Shown: in pieces, positions 10,871-21,788 of the stretch
How positions within the stretch are numbered: the stretch's first letter is position 1
How the letters are laid out: every line of letters begins with the position of its first letter
Assembly (NCBI RefSeq): GCF_963169125.1
Contig: NC_084795.1
Coordinates: forward strand, 138,485,701 to 138,549,700
DNA length: 64,000 nt
Reading direction: 5' to 3'
DNA from: Humulus lupulus
Taxonomy: Eukaryota; Streptophyta; Magnoliopsida; Rosales; Cannabaceae
Notes under the pieces: model-generated
Seen by the model: the letters and a program-made list of their open reading frames with translations, nothing else
The model's database searches: none
Told to the model about the DNA's origin: nothing
Translations under genes and position numbers: made by a program

Positions 10871-13004
10871 TGTAATTCCCTACTTCCTTAGAGCCGTTAC
10901 TAAGTGAGTTTAAAACGTGCACCTAACTCGCTAATCGAGTTTTTAAGACAAAAGTGTAAATAAACCATAAACAAGGTCATAAACTTTGAAAATAATTCCA
11001 TTTACTAAAAAACATAAAGCGTTAAACATTTGGAATCCCAAAATACTATTTAGAAATATTTACAACACATAAATATAAACAGAGTCGGCTAAACGAAAAA
11101 ATCTAAGTTTAGTTCAATCATCTCCCAAAACACCCCCGGCCGTGGTAGCCAGGCAGGCCACACTGTACGCACTGCTTCACGCTCTCCCTACTCATGGTTG
11201 GTCGACTTTTCCCTTGTCTTTACCTGCACCACAGAGTACCTGTGAGCCGAAGCCCAGCAAGAAAACTCTCACAAGCAGATAACATATGCATATCAACACT
11301 TAACATATAAATAAACCATCATCATGCTAACCACATATGGCCATGCCATCCCAGGCACTTTACCAGGCCCTGGGTTTGCGGTCCACACCGTGAGGATATC
11401 CCAAGTATCCTTTAGGGTCTTGCCTTGGCAACTTGCACTCCGCGTGCTAAACGCTGCTCTCAGCCCCTTGCCGCTCTCGGCCTTCGCCATTCCCGGCTCT
11501 CGCCATTCATTCACATAAATGCACACATAGCATAATTAAGCATATACTTAAACATGAATAAACTCAAACAAAGGGCTACGCCCTACAACACAATCATATA
11601 GGGTCGTGCCCTGCAACACAAGCTCTATGGGTACAGCAGTTTTCTTACCTGAGTCCCGAGCTTTCCAAGCACCGATGTCCCGAGCACAGTCCTCTAGTCC
11701 GAGCCTTGCTGAAACCCTAGTCACAATGTACCATTAATACCCATCCATCAAATTCTAATCCATTAAATATCTTTGGGTCATAATTCTAGTCTCCGGGACC
11801 TTAAATTCTATCAATCCGGGTGATAAAATCCATCCCGAGCCTTAACCTTTGAATTCCCAAGCCTAAAACCCCTTAAAAGCCCAAAAATGCACTAAGAGTC
11901 GCGGCCCCATGAGGCCATGCCGCGGCCCACCCCCAACCAGAGAGCAACCCCAAAACAGGGCAGGCGCGCCACGGCCCAAGCTAGGGCATGCCGCGGCCCG
12001 CCCTCCTTCCTGGCCACCAATATGCTTCAGAGGGTCGCGGCTCAGCAAGAACAATGTCGCGGCCCGACCCTTCAAACCTAGAAAAATCCTCCATTTTTGC
12101 CACGAAAACCCATCCAATTAACCCCAAAATCAACCCAACAACTCAAGCTAATCACCACAAAAGTTATACCATGAACTCAGCAACAAAACCTAACAATAAT
12201 CCTAGCTCAAACCTCATCACACTCATAGATGATTACTCACCCAACACACATGCAATACTCTAGAACTTCAGCTTAAAACCAATATAATTTACTAAGATTA
12301 AAGCTTACCTTGAACTGAGTTGAGTCTCTGAATTAGGTCCTTAAGCTTCAAGCTCCTAGCTTCCAAGATTTCCCAACCCAATTCCTTAGTTTTGATTAGT
12401 TTCCACCAAAATTTCTCTTGATATGTCTTAGAGAAAATAAAGAGAGAGAAGAGAGGATGCTTGGGTCGGTTTAGATAATCCTGAGTGTTTCCTTTGTTTT
12501 GTTTTATTTAACTTAGTCTTTAAGGTTACCTCAAGGGCTCGGGGTACCAAAACTGTCCCCGAGGGAAAAATGGTAAATTTCGCCCATATTCCCTCCTAAA
12601 CATTCTAACCTCAAATATATCTCCAAATATTTATTTCCATAACCCGATAACCCCATAACACGTCTAATACCTGAAATACCCCTCGACTCGCCCCGAGTCA
12701 GATTTTTGACCCGTTGTGACTTTTTGGCTAACACCTCCCTATGACTGTCTCGGATCGTGCAACACAGATATATCACAAGTATATCACAATTATTAAAATT
12801 ATCACATTTAAGCCCTCAACGGGCTAAAATTACAAACTTGCCCCTAATAACCAAACGGGGCCTACATGCATATTTAATTCACCTAAACATGCATCACTAA
12901 TCACACACTCACACAAATCATGTATTAAAGCAACAAATCACTTATTGCCCTCCAGACACGCTTATCAAGGCCCTAAGCCTTATTAGCAAATTTGGGTCGT
13001 TACA
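10871..13004 (-). repeat. T2 5' LTR (2134 bp)
   Basis: TGTAATTCCC...GTTACA, colinear with 3811-5962 throughout. The CpG-rich CGCGGCCC block is at 11895-12065. The remaining short ORFs inside are mirror copies of those in the other LTR and do not look coding. Confidence 0.93.
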
Positions 13005-13009
13005 TTCCT
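13005..13009. repeat. Target site duplication TTCCT (right) of T2
   Basis: Identical to 3806-3810. The next bases (gcaactgaatcttcag) continue the T1 RT gene interrupted by T2; the homologous uninterrupted stretch in T2 is at about 8710-8730. Confidence 0.9.
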
Positions 13010-13650
13010 GCAACTGAATCTTCAGTTCCTTTAACTATGCTGGAGCCATTCTATAAGGTGCCCTCGATATTTGCTTCGCACTTGGTGCCAATTCTATGAT
13101 AAATTCAATCTCTCGATGTGGCGGCAACCCTGGTAGGTCTTCTGGAAACACATTAGGAAACTCACACACCAACCTGGTCTCACTAGGTCCAACTGAAATA
13201 ACCTTAGAGGTATGTACTATGTTTGCTAGGAATCCTTTGCAGCCTTCTTACAACAGGTTTCTAGCTCTCAATGTAGAGATCATAGGTACTTGTGGTCCAC
13301 CCATCGTCCCCACAAACACAAAGGGTTCCTCTCCTTCAAGCTCAAAAGTTACCATCCTTCCCTTGCAGTCTATCGTCGCTCCATACTTTGCCAACAAATC
13401 CATCCCCAAAATCATATCAAAATCTTCCATAACCAGTTCAATCAGAACCATAGACAACTACCTACTGTCTATCTCCACTCGTAATGCTCTAACCCACCTC
13501 CTAGAGACTACCAGCTCTCTAGTTGGAAACATAGTTCTAAATCCCCTAGCATACAGATCACAAGGTCTACACAGATGGTTTATCACTCTAGCAGATACAA
13601 ATGAATGAGTAGCTCCTAAATCAATCAATGCATTAAATAAAGAACCAGGA
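13010..13650 (-). pseudogene. T1 protease and start of RT, degraded
   Basis: The minus-strand block 13248-13457 encodes MSMVLIELVMEDFDMILGM and MVTFELEGEEPFVFVGTMGGP, the back half of the gypsy protease. The active-site region near 13600-13612 reads DLGATHSF. Between 13010 and 13200 the linker and first RT residues match T2 8700-8880. The copy stops at the T2 insertion point, so RT is physically split between here and 3805. Several stops are present. Confidence 0.82.
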
Positions 13651-13659
13651 CTAGAAATC

Positions 13660-14830
13660 TAACATGTCACGACCGAGGGACTAGCCTCAGCTTTGGTCTG
13701 GGTCAAGGTATACACTCTGGCTAGAGTGAGGCTACCGCTCCTCTTTGGTTCCTCTTTCTTGACTTGTGGACAGTCTTTTCTCAAATGACTGACACTCCCA
13801 CAAATGAAATATGCTCTAACTCTACACTCTCCTAGATGGCATCGCCTGCACCGTCCACACTCTGGGAAGCTTCTCCAATTCTCTCCTCCGCCCTGACGGC
13901 CACCAAAGGCACCCTATTCCCTCCTCTCTAGACCAGGAGGAACAAAAGAACGCCCACCAAAGGTACCCCGTTCCCTGACAACCTTTCTCTTCTGCTCACT
14001 GGACCACTACCTCAGGCAGAACTAATGAAGGGAGACACCATCCTCCGAGCATCACACCTTGCGGCGCCTTCCTTCTTTATCTGGTCTTCAGCACCCTCAG
14101 AAGTAAGGGATTTTTCCACTACTTGAGCATAAGTAGTAGTCTTTAGATCGAGTGTTATCTTGACATCTCGGGCTATCATTACACTCACTCTCCTTGTGAT
14201 ATCAGTAGGCACCAATTCTAGTGCGAATTTAGCTAACCGACCAAACTTCAAAGCGTACTCTATTACAGTCATTATGTTCTATGTTAAATTAGTGAATTCA
14301 TCCGCCTTTGCAGCTCGAACTGCAATACTATAGTAATTCTCATTAAAAATGTCCTTGAACTCATCCCAAGTAATAGTGACCACATCTCTCCTCGGAGACA
14401 CAGCTTCCCACCAAATGTGGGCGTCATCTCTTAACATATAATTGGCACAAGCCACCCTTTCATTTCCTTCCACCCTTATAAAATCCATAATAGAAGTAAT
14501 TATGTTCATCCACTATTAATCCTTCAGTGGGTCCAGACCGCCCTCAAAGGTGGGAAGGTGGCTTTCTGAATCTCTCATATAGAGGCTCCCATCTATTCTC
14601 CATTATAGGCTGGGCTAACCCTGGCGCCACAGCTTGTGGAGCCTATAAACCAATATCTTGAGGAGGATCCTGTTGTCTCAGCTCTCGGAGTTCATCTTCA
14701 TTCCTCTGGAGTCTGGCTTGCATCTCTGCGAACATCTGTTGACAGTTCTTTGGGGAAAATGGAGGGTCCTGACCGTGGTTGTTATCTTCGTCCATATTGT
14801 CGCAGTATCAGTTTGATCGACGAGGCATAA
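13660..14830 (-). pseudogene. T1 gag, degraded
   Basis: Capsid-core pieces at 14279-14509 (IMDFIRVEGNERVACANYML, WDEFKDIFNENYYS, AVRAAKADEF) and 14012-14272 (VIEYALKFGRLAKFALELVP). A zinc-knuckle region near 13740-13850 is decayed. The N-terminal part at 14560-14830 matches T2 10240-10530, but stops and small indels break the frame (the match includes an Arg/Gln-rich coiled-coil start). Gene order relative to the PBS at 15105 is normal. Confidence 0.82.
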
Positions 14831-15104
14831 CAACACCCAAAGAAACCACCCCCAGTTCAACTAATCAAACACAAATAGCAAACCAACACAATATACACAT
14901 AACATAATCATATAATAATCATAGGGCCATGCCCTAGCATTATATACACACCATTCTCTATATATATCAATCAGGAAAGTAGGGCAATTCAGATAAGCAA
15001 TTAGACAAACATTTCACTTAATACTAACGAACCCTGAGTCGAGCTTGTCTTTGGCAACGAGCTTACTTATTCGATCAATCTCTAGGAACTATAAACCTTG
15101 TCAC

Positions 15105-15116
15105 GCTCTGATACCA
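15105..15116 (-). other. T1 primer binding site (initiator-Met tRNA type)
   Basis: Minus strand TGGTATCAGAGC, three bases from the 5' LTR end at 15120, as in T2. Confidence 0.9.
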
Positions 15117-15119
15117 AGT

Positions 15120-15830
15120 TGTAACGCCTTACTACCTTAGAATCGTTACCATGTGGTCTTAAAATGTGCATTTGACTCGCTAATCGAGGTGTTAGACCCA
15201 AAAGTGTGATTAAACTAAAGTAAAGACTCAATCAATGAAATTTACACATAAAAGGTTTAAACATTCATCAAGTTCATAGAAAAGTTACATTGGGATCCCA
15301 AAATGTTGTTTAAGACATATTTACAACTCAAAAATCATTGTATGGTCGACCTAGGCGACAAAATCAAACGTTTACACTGCATTCCCCCAAAATACCCCAG
15401 CTGTGGCAACCAGGTAGGCCAAACATGTACACACCGCTCCATGTCCTGCAACTCACGCTTGGTCGGCCTTTCCCTTGCCCTTACCTGCACCATAGACAAC
15501 ATGTCAGCCAAGGCCCAACAAGAACACTTCACCAACATAGCATATAACAATTCATTTCAATAAGTGCATAACTAAACAAACACAAGAGACAATTCATAAC
15601 AATGGCCTAAGCCAGTCAAGGTGCGTTACCAGGCACCAAGTTCACGGTCCTAACTGACCGGGTGAGTACAGCACCCTTAGATGGCCATGCCATGGCGGCT
15701 TGCATTCAACATGCTTATTGTCGATCCCAGACCTTGCCGCTCAGTCACAACACATATATTACATAATAGTTACAAACATTTACACATAACACTAAGCACA
15801 ATACAAGCACAGATAATTAGGCCATTGTTA
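15120..15830 (-). repeat. T1 5' LTR, truncated
   Basis: Begins TGTAACGCCTTACTACC and follows the Tekay LTR plan (ctcgctaatcgagg, then gggatcccaaaatg, then the wccaggyaggcca region, then the cggtccta-like block). Similarity ends near 15830, where LINE sequence starts. The rest of the LTR is not found after the LINE (48950 onward), so it was deleted or the LINE insertion was accompanied by loss. Confidence 0.75.
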
Positions 15831-15904
15831 TCTCTTTTCTTTGTTTTGGTGTTGCCTTTTGTTTGTGTATGAGCATTCTTATTTAGAATGCTCGAGGTCT
15901 AGGG

Positions 15905-16603
15905 AATCCCTGAATATTTTCTCAACTCTCCCTTTTGGTTAAACAACATAAACCTTTTGTTCTATATATGATAGAAACTAGAATTTCTAGACGGTCGATT
16001 CATAGGTTGAAAAGAATGTTGCATTTTGACAATGGGCTAGAATTTCCATGAAGGAATCTAGGAGGAGGCTTACTTCTTTTATGGAAATATCATATTGGCA
16101 TAACCATCCTCTCCTTTTCTCCTAATTATATAGACTGTTTTATTTCTTGTTATGATAATGTGTCATGCCATCTTACTGAATTTTATGGTTCTCCTGTTGT
16201 TAGCAATCGTGATGTTACTTGGTCTTTATTGAAGTGCTTGTATGATGTTGGTCCTTCTTTGCCTCAGTTAGTTCTTGGTGATTTTAACTCTTTTCTTTAT
16301 TTTAGTGATAAAAAAGGAAGACCCACCTACAAATTCTTAGCATGCTAGTTTTAGAGATTTTTTTGAATGTTTATTCCATGTTTCCTTTAGCTTTTCTTGG
16401 GAATAAGTATACTTGGACTAATAATCATCTTGGAGTTGGTAATGTTTATGAGAAGTTAGATTAGAGCATTGTTAATTCTCAGTGGTACAATCTTTTTCCC
16501 AATACTTATCTTTACCATTTAGATTTTGATGCTTCCGAGCATAGGCTTAAGGTTACATTAGATGATAATTTAACTATTGCTTCTTCTAGTGGTAGTAGGC
16601 GCT
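15905..16603 (+). pseudogene. LINE ORF2: apurinic-type endonuclease domain
   Basis: Conceptual translation with several stops shows GGLLLLWK-like sequence near 16060, then LLKCLYDVGPSLPQLVLGDFN (the GDFN catalytic motif of the exonuclease/endonuclease/phosphatase fold), SDKKGRP, then KYTWTNNHLGVGNVYEKLD and a C-terminal SEHR where SDH.P is usual. This domain nicks the target DNA. Only 16160-16348 is open for more than 60 codons. The domain ends abruptly at about 16603 at the junction with gypsy element A. Confidence 0.8.
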
Positions 16604-16609
16604 CTTCAT

Positions 16610-17770
16610 GGGGTCGGTCGGAAAACTCGACTAAAAAGTCTACAAGTACCTGCCCATTGATTGAGATTCTTGGGGTATAAGTGATGTCAAACTGACTTAA
16701 TTCAATCGACCATTTTAGCAACCTTCCTGAAGTCTCTGGTTTATGCAAGACTTGATGCAAAGGGGTGTTGGTGAGAACTTCAATAGCATGAGCATGAAAA
16801 TAGGGCCTTAGCTTTCGCGAGGCCATTACCAAAGTGTATGCTAATTTTTCTATTTCTGGGTACCAGGTTTCTGCACCTATCAACCACTTGCTGACATAGT
16901 ATACGGGTTGTTGGTGCTTATTTTCCCCTTTGACTAGGGCAGCTCTAATGGCATGCTCCGACACTGCTAAGTATAGGTACAATCTTTCCCCTTTCTCTGG
17001 CTTAACCAGAAGGGGCGGTTTTCTGAGGTGCTCTTTTAGCTTAGCAAAGGCTTCCGACAATCTTTATCTCAAGCAAACTTTTTGTTCCCTTTTAGGATGT
17101 TGAAGAAGGGGAGACACTTGTCGATGGAATTGGAAATGAACCTGTTGAGTGCTGCTACTCTCCCTATCAAGCATTGCACCTCCTTTTTGTTTCTCGGTGG
17201 GCTCATTTCCAATAATGCTCTGATTTTATCAGGATTGGCCTCGATAGCTTGGGAATTTACCATAAAACCGAGGAACTTCCTCGACGAAACTCCAAAGGTG
17301 CACTTGAATGGGTTCAACTTCATTTTGAATCTTCGGAGGGTGTCAAGCATTTCTCTGAGGTTGTTTGTGAGCTCTTCTGCCTTCTTTGTCTTTACCAACA
17401 TATCATCTACATATACTTCCATATTTCTTCTTATCTGATTTGCAAATATTCTATTTACCAACCTTTGATAAGTAGCGCCCGTATTCTTTAACCCAAAAGG
17501 CATTACCTTATAGCAATAGAGCCCCTTGTCTGTTATAAATGAAGTCTGCTCTTCATCAGCTGGGTTCATGGGTATTTGGTTGTACCCGGAATAGGCGTCC
17601 ATGAAGCTAAGTAGCTCGTGCCCAGCCATGGCATCTACTAACTGATCTATCCTAGGAAGTGGGAAGTTGTCCTTGGGGCAGGCTTTATTGAGGTTAGTAA
17701 AATCCATGCAAGTCCTCCACTTCCCATTAGGCTTTGGGACTAGGACTAGGTTGGATACCCAAACTAGGTA
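16610..17770 (-). pseudogene. A pol: reverse transcriptase and RNase H
   Basis: 17069-17707 is a 212-codon RT block with NLNKACPKDNFPLP, FMDAYSGYNQIPM, KVMPFGLKNTGATYQRLVN and the catalytic YVDD (MEVYVDDMLVK). 16512-17060 continues in another frame with RNase H residues (YVSKWLIGAETWYPEIEKLAY, ITYTPRISINGQVLVDFL). A stop and frameshift fall at 17061-17068 and another stop just upstream of 17707. The last codons of 16512-16605 are probably LINE sequence read through by chance. The second (archaeal-type) RNase H expected next is missing. Confidence 0.85.
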
Positions 17771-17814
17771 GAATGCCTCTCAATAAATCCATTTTCCTTC
17801 AACTTGTCAACTTC

Positions 17815-19573
17815 TTATTGCAGGGCTGCGTATCTCTCCGTATCTAGCGCCCTCCTTTTCTGCCTCACAGGTCTTGATTTTGGGTCGATGTTCAAGTGAT
17901 GGCACATGACTGATGGATCTATCCCCACCATGTCCTTGTGACTCCAGGCGAACACATCAAGGTTATCCTTCAGAAATTCTACCAACTTTTCTTTCACGAT
18001 ATCCGGAAGGTTTCTCCCTACTTTCAGCTTCCTCAACGGCTCATTCATTACTTTGACTTCTTCCAATTCCTCTGCTGGCTCAGCCCTAGGTGCCTCTGCG
18101 ACCTGTGGGTCCAATTCATGTGGGTTTGCACTTCCATGTACTACCATCACCATAGGCACTGATGGTTTCATGGATGTATTTCTGTGCCCGTTCGTAGAAA
18201 TCTTCTAAGTCAGCAACCTCCCTCTTTATCATGTTATCCCACTGCTTACTACCCGGGCGCACTCCGGCTGTAATGGCCATTTTTAACTCCCCTCGAGTCA
18301 AGCTTCCTACTTTGGCTACCTCCATATTGAACCTGTGGATATAGCTCTTTAGGCTCTCGTCTTCTCCTTGTTTTACGTTGGTGAGGCTGGTGCCCGGCAT
18401 AGTGTAATCACGCACAGTGTGATGTTGCCGGAGAAATTCGTTAGAAAATTGTTGCCAAGACCTGATGGACCCTGGCCGAAGTCTTTTGAACCACTTGTAC
18501 ACAGTACTCTTTAACGTGACAGCAAAGCAGTGGAATCTGGCTCTGCTATTAATTCCCCTTAACTTCATTAGGTCATTGAACGTGTCAAGATGGTATTTTG
18601 GATCCGTATTTCCCTCGTAAGGGGTCGTGTGAGGCTCTTTGAAGTTGGTTGGGAGCCAAACGGCTTAGATTTCCCTAATGAAGGGTGATTCGTAATCAAA
18701 ATTTTCATCGACAGCATGCCCCCCAGACGCAGTGATTATCTTGCTCTATAGGCTACTCATCTCGTTATCTAAGTCTTATCTCCTTTTGTTCAAGGAGTCT
18801 CTCAAGTTGGATGGGTTGGCCTTTCCTTTCTTTTTGACTTCCGAGGGAGCCACAGGAGGTGTGGTCCTCTCATTTTTCCTTTTCCTATTGAGTTCTTCCC
18901 TCTAGTCTAGGGGTGTTTTCCTTGAAGTGACCTCAACTTCGTTTTGAGGGTTAGCGTCGTTCCTCCGCTCTGGCCTCTTAGGCTGCTTCGCTTGTTTGGG
19001 ACGTTCATGCTACTTTGGCCATGGGGTATTGCTAGTGGAGAGTCGATTCCTCCCATCATCTACAAGGACTGTGGTTTCTCCTCCCTCATGGCCTTTCTCC
19101 TTTCGCCTAGGAAGAGGCATGCTTGACTTTCGATGTAGCAGGCCATTCAACATCTCTTGCATATTTTCTAAGGTGGTTTCTAGCCTTTGGTTCTTTCGGT
19201 GTAACTCGCATATCTCCCCTTCATAGAATTGAGTCCTAGAGCTCAAGCTTATGGAATGTACTCGGGGACTCTTGTCGGGCCTGCGCGTTGATGGACCCGG
19301 ATCTTTCCAGCCAAAGTTCTGCACCTGTGGTGGCCGTGGGGGCGGAAATGCTCCTACACCTCCCATAGGGGCAGCCGCTGGTCATGGACGATTTTCATTA
19401 GGCTGGACAATTGGGGATGAATCCTCCATTTCATCTTCAGGATCCCTGGGCTCCTTTGGTGCATCCACATTTTTAGGTGGTGGAGGATTCCTCATGGAGG
19501 CTTTCAGCTGATCTCCGTCCAGGTGACCCTCAACCTCTTGTGGTTCTCTCAGACACTTAGAACGTCTTGGCAT
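17815..19573 (-). pseudogene. A gag with zinc knuckle and protease deleted
   Basis: Three blocks. 19382-19573 and 19010-19366 are the N-terminal Pro/Glu-rich part with a heptad-like stretch (EGEICELHRKNQRLETTLENMQEML). 18116-18568 is the Retrotrans_gag capsid core (WFKRLRPGSIRSWQQFSNEF, SLKSYIHRFN). 17815-18171 is the acidic linker upstream of RT (NPHELDPQVAEAP, DVFAWSHKDMVGIDPSVMCHHLNI). The capsid core joins the linker at about 18140-18175 without the CxYHxxxGHxTEEC zinc motif or the protease seen in E and B, so about 1.5 kb has been deleted. The region 18570-19010 is broken by stops. Confidence 0.82.
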
Positions 19574-19622
19574 CTGTCTCTGCCAGAATCAATAGAAGAA
19601 CAATGGCTTGACACTTATCCTT

Positions 19623-19638
19623 CCCATAGACGGCGCCA
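19623..19638 (-). other. A primer binding site
   Basis: The minus strand reads TGGCGCCGTCTATGGG, three bases from the LTR start. The first nine bases match the tRNA-Asp-type PBS common in Tat/Athila elements; the tRNA assignment is tentative. B and E use a different PBS. Confidence 0.75.
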
Positions 19639-19641
19639 AAC

Positions 19642-21150
19642 TGTTGACAGTAAGAACTCATCAACTAATTTAGATCAAGAACTTTGTGAGTTGTAAAAGA
19701 AGTAAACTTAAATCGACTGAACTTCAATCAAACTTTCTTATGATTTCAAGAAGACAAAATGTAAATGCTAGAATTTCATAATGAAAAATAGAGAGAACAT
19801 AGAATATGTGTTTTCATTAGCAACGACTGGTTACAAAATTCGACCCCCTTCTCAGGTGAAGGGAGGTCATATTTACAATAGAACACTATTGGCTCACTAT
19901 ACATGGTGGTCCCTGGGGACACGACCCTACATATGCAGTCTACAAATGGTAGTGGTTCCAGGAGCAAGGTGGTCGACTCCAGTACATGCCAAGGGTCTAT
20001 GGGAGCACCTTAATTTTAGTACTTGGTTGTACCTCCACTATCCGTTTAGTACCAATGTCAGAGGCTAGCTGGGAAGGACCACATCAGGTACCTTGTGCGT
20101 ACGACTGCCATTTTTCTGGTGTGGAGTTAGGTTCAAACAACTAGGGTTTTAAGGGTCATACCCTCGTACGTATTTTGTACCTGGGTAGACAAGGTTCACT
20201 ACTTTTCTGCGCATTCCACACATGTACGTGCTTTTCTAGTCATGCATGGGTTTTCATCCTCACAATGCATCCTATTCTTTTAACCATTAAATGTTGAAGT
20301 CTTTTTGGGTCGTCATGGAAGATACGACCCCAAGGGGCATGGAAGGCAAGAGCCTCACGAGATTCTGGTACGAGGCACAGGTTTGTGCGTGAGATGGTGC
20401 TTCGTGAGGCCCTTGGTGCAAGGCGTAAAGGCATGTGAGCGAGGCCCTTCGCGCGAGGCAGAGGCCTATGGTGAGACGGTGCCTGCGAGGCCCTTATGAC
20501 GACGTTGTGTGGCATGTGAGAGAGGACATGACGCAAGATGGTGCTCTGCGAGGCATTTATGACGAGGATGTGTGGCATGTGGGTAAGGCCATGGTGCAAG
20601 GTGGTGCTTCGCAAGGCTCTTGGTGTGAGGTGGAGGCCTATGGCATGAGACAGTGCCTGCGAGGCCCTTATGATTGGGTTGTGCAGCATTTGGGCGAGGC
20701 CATGGTGTGAGGTGTTGCTTCACAAGGCCCTTGGAGTGAGCTGCAAGGGCATGTGGGCAAGGCCCTTGGCACGCAGTAGAGGCCTATGGCACGAGATGGT
20801 GCTCCACGAAACCCTTTTGACAAGGATGTGCGGCATGTGGGCGAGGCCATGGTGCGAGGTGGTGCTTCACAAGGCCCTTTGTGCAAGGTGCAAGGGCATG
20901 TGGGCGAGGCCTTTGGCGTGAGACGATGCCTTGCGAGGCCCTTATGACGAGGTGCAAGGTCGGGCTTGGCCGTTTCCACCCCAAGCCTATATTTTGAGGG
21001 TCACGAGGTGGGGGCATCGTTTAACTGGAATTTTGGTATCCACAACTATTAACAAGGTGCCCAAGCATAAACGGCTCAGACATTCGCCTGTATCTCGCAT
21101 ATTAGGATTTGGTTATTACTCTTCAGGCGCGCGCTGTCCTCGGGAGGTAA
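19642..21150 (-). repeat. A 5' LTR (right boundary uncertain)
   Basis: Starts TGTTGACAGTAAG next to the PBS. It contains a CG-rich tandem repeat at 20336-20965. The partner LTR has been lost, so the far end cannot be set by comparison; 21.0-21.2 kb is my estimate from where the repeat and its flank end. Short ORFs on both strands of the repeat (20240-21155) are by-products of repetition. Confidence 0.6.
20336..20965. repeat. Imperfect tandem repeat inside A LTR
   Basis: Degenerate units built from gaggcccttatgacgagg, gtgtggcatgtgggcgagg, ccatggtgcaaggtgg and tgcttcacaaggccctt. The marker block 'cctatggcrtgagacrgtgcc' (shortened) recurs at about 20466, 20636, 20782 and 20910, giving spacings of about 170, 146 and 128 bp. 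Units vary in length and order, which suggests repeated slippage or unequal exchange. No coding meaning is evident. Confidence 0.8.
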
Positions 21151-21788
21151 CCTGAATTAAGTTTGCGTTATACTGGGTTTTTTAGTTATGGGACATGGTG
21201 ACATTAGGGGCGCTTTTCTCGTCAAACAGCCAAGCTTCCCATGTCATGGATTTCCCAAGGCCAAGTATGGGGTACTCGGCCTTCCGTTTGCATCTCGAGA
21301 CCAAGAGACTTGGTTAGAGCTCCTCGGGCTTGGTGTCCACAGGAGGTGACAATAGTCTATTCTCGCGCTACTTGGGTTATCTAGCTCCTAGGTGTTACGC
21401 TCAGTTCTGCCTGGAACAAGCTGCCTTCTAGGCTAGACCTGACTAGTTTCCTAGGATTTTCTATATTTGGGATGGCGATGCTAGACTTACTCTTGACAAT
21501 TGAAAAGTTTAGTTTCCAAGGTCCTTCCGTGTGAGGCGCAGTACTACCCCAACTCCATGCCCCCCCAAGTGATCGAAGACTAGTTTACGGTCACTTGTCC
21601 AGGCGAGTGGGTGCTCTTACATAGCATTAATATAATATAAATGAAACCAAAGAAAATAATCAGACGCTAAATTTCTTACCGTGTTTTATATACACGCTCT
21701 CCATTACATGTGCCCGAAGGCTACAGGGGGTATTACAGAAATAGACAATGTTTGCTGCTCATATTACTGGTAATACCAGTGAAAATGC
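21150..21788 (-). other. B 3' non-coding region with polypurine-like tract
   Basis: No ORF. The minus strand has a CTTGGGGGGG run at about 21556-21566, matching the equivalent internal tract of E (41424-41436). Sequence from 21640 to 21788 resembles the region just 3' of integrase in E (41430-41810). No 3' LTR for B was found; it is probably deleted or replaced at the junction with A. Confidence 0.5.

Larger units (their letters stand above)
3811..13004 (-). mobile_element. T2: complete Tekay/Del-like Ty3/gypsy retrotransposon inserted in T1
   Basis: A 9.2-kb element with LTRs at 3811-5962 and 10871-13004, an iMet PBS at 10856-10867, a polypurine tract at 5963-5980 and a TTCCT duplication on both sides. 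The internal order on the minus strand is gag, protease, RT, RNase H, integrase with chromodomain-like tail. The two LTRs look roughly 95% identical by eye in the blocks I compared, so insertion was old but much later than T1. Coding regions are near full length but carry stops, one RNase H frameshift and damaged active-site residues, so the copy is not autonomous. Confidence 0.92.
1..15830 (-). mobile_element. T1: old Tekay/Del-like Ty3/gypsy retrotransposon, split by T2
   Basis: Minus-strand element read from right to left: truncated 5' LTR (15120-~15830), PBS (15105-15116), gag (~13660-14830), protease (~13210-13650), RT start (to 13010). T2 then interrupts it, and RT/RNase H (2600-3805), integrase (1138-2530) and a 3' LTR end (1-~1107) follow. 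The left LTR leaves the window. Gag, DxGA protease, RT, HHCC/DDE integrase and an iMet-type primer site are all recognisable. The integrase ends in the short chromodomain-like tail of chromoviruses, and long LTRs with an iMet PBS fit the Tekay/Del lineage. Frameshifts and stops occur in every domain, so the element is dead. It is older than T2, which sits inside it. Confidence 0.85.
16605..21150 (-). mobile_element. A: Tat-lineage Ty3/gypsy element, 3' part missing and internally deleted
   Basis: Minus-strand order: 5' LTR (19642 to about 21150), PBS (19623-19638), gag (18116-19573), linker (17815-18171), RT and RNase H (16610-17770). Integrase, second RNase H and 3' LTR are absent because the element stops at about 16605 against LINE sequence. 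Its RT motif set (ACPKDNFPLPRIDQLVDA, MEVYVDDMLVK) is Tat-type. Its PBS differs from those of B and E, so it is a separate subfamily. Confidence 0.78.

Noticed and set aside
20240..21155. ORFs on both strands in the A LTR repeat
   Set aside because: By-products of a GC-rich tandem repeat with few stop codons.
19642..21560. Idea that 19642-21556 is one LTR shared by A and B
   Set aside because: The B 5' LTR (32734-33608) differs in length and sequence after the first seven bases, and the primer sites differ, so a shared LTR is not supported.
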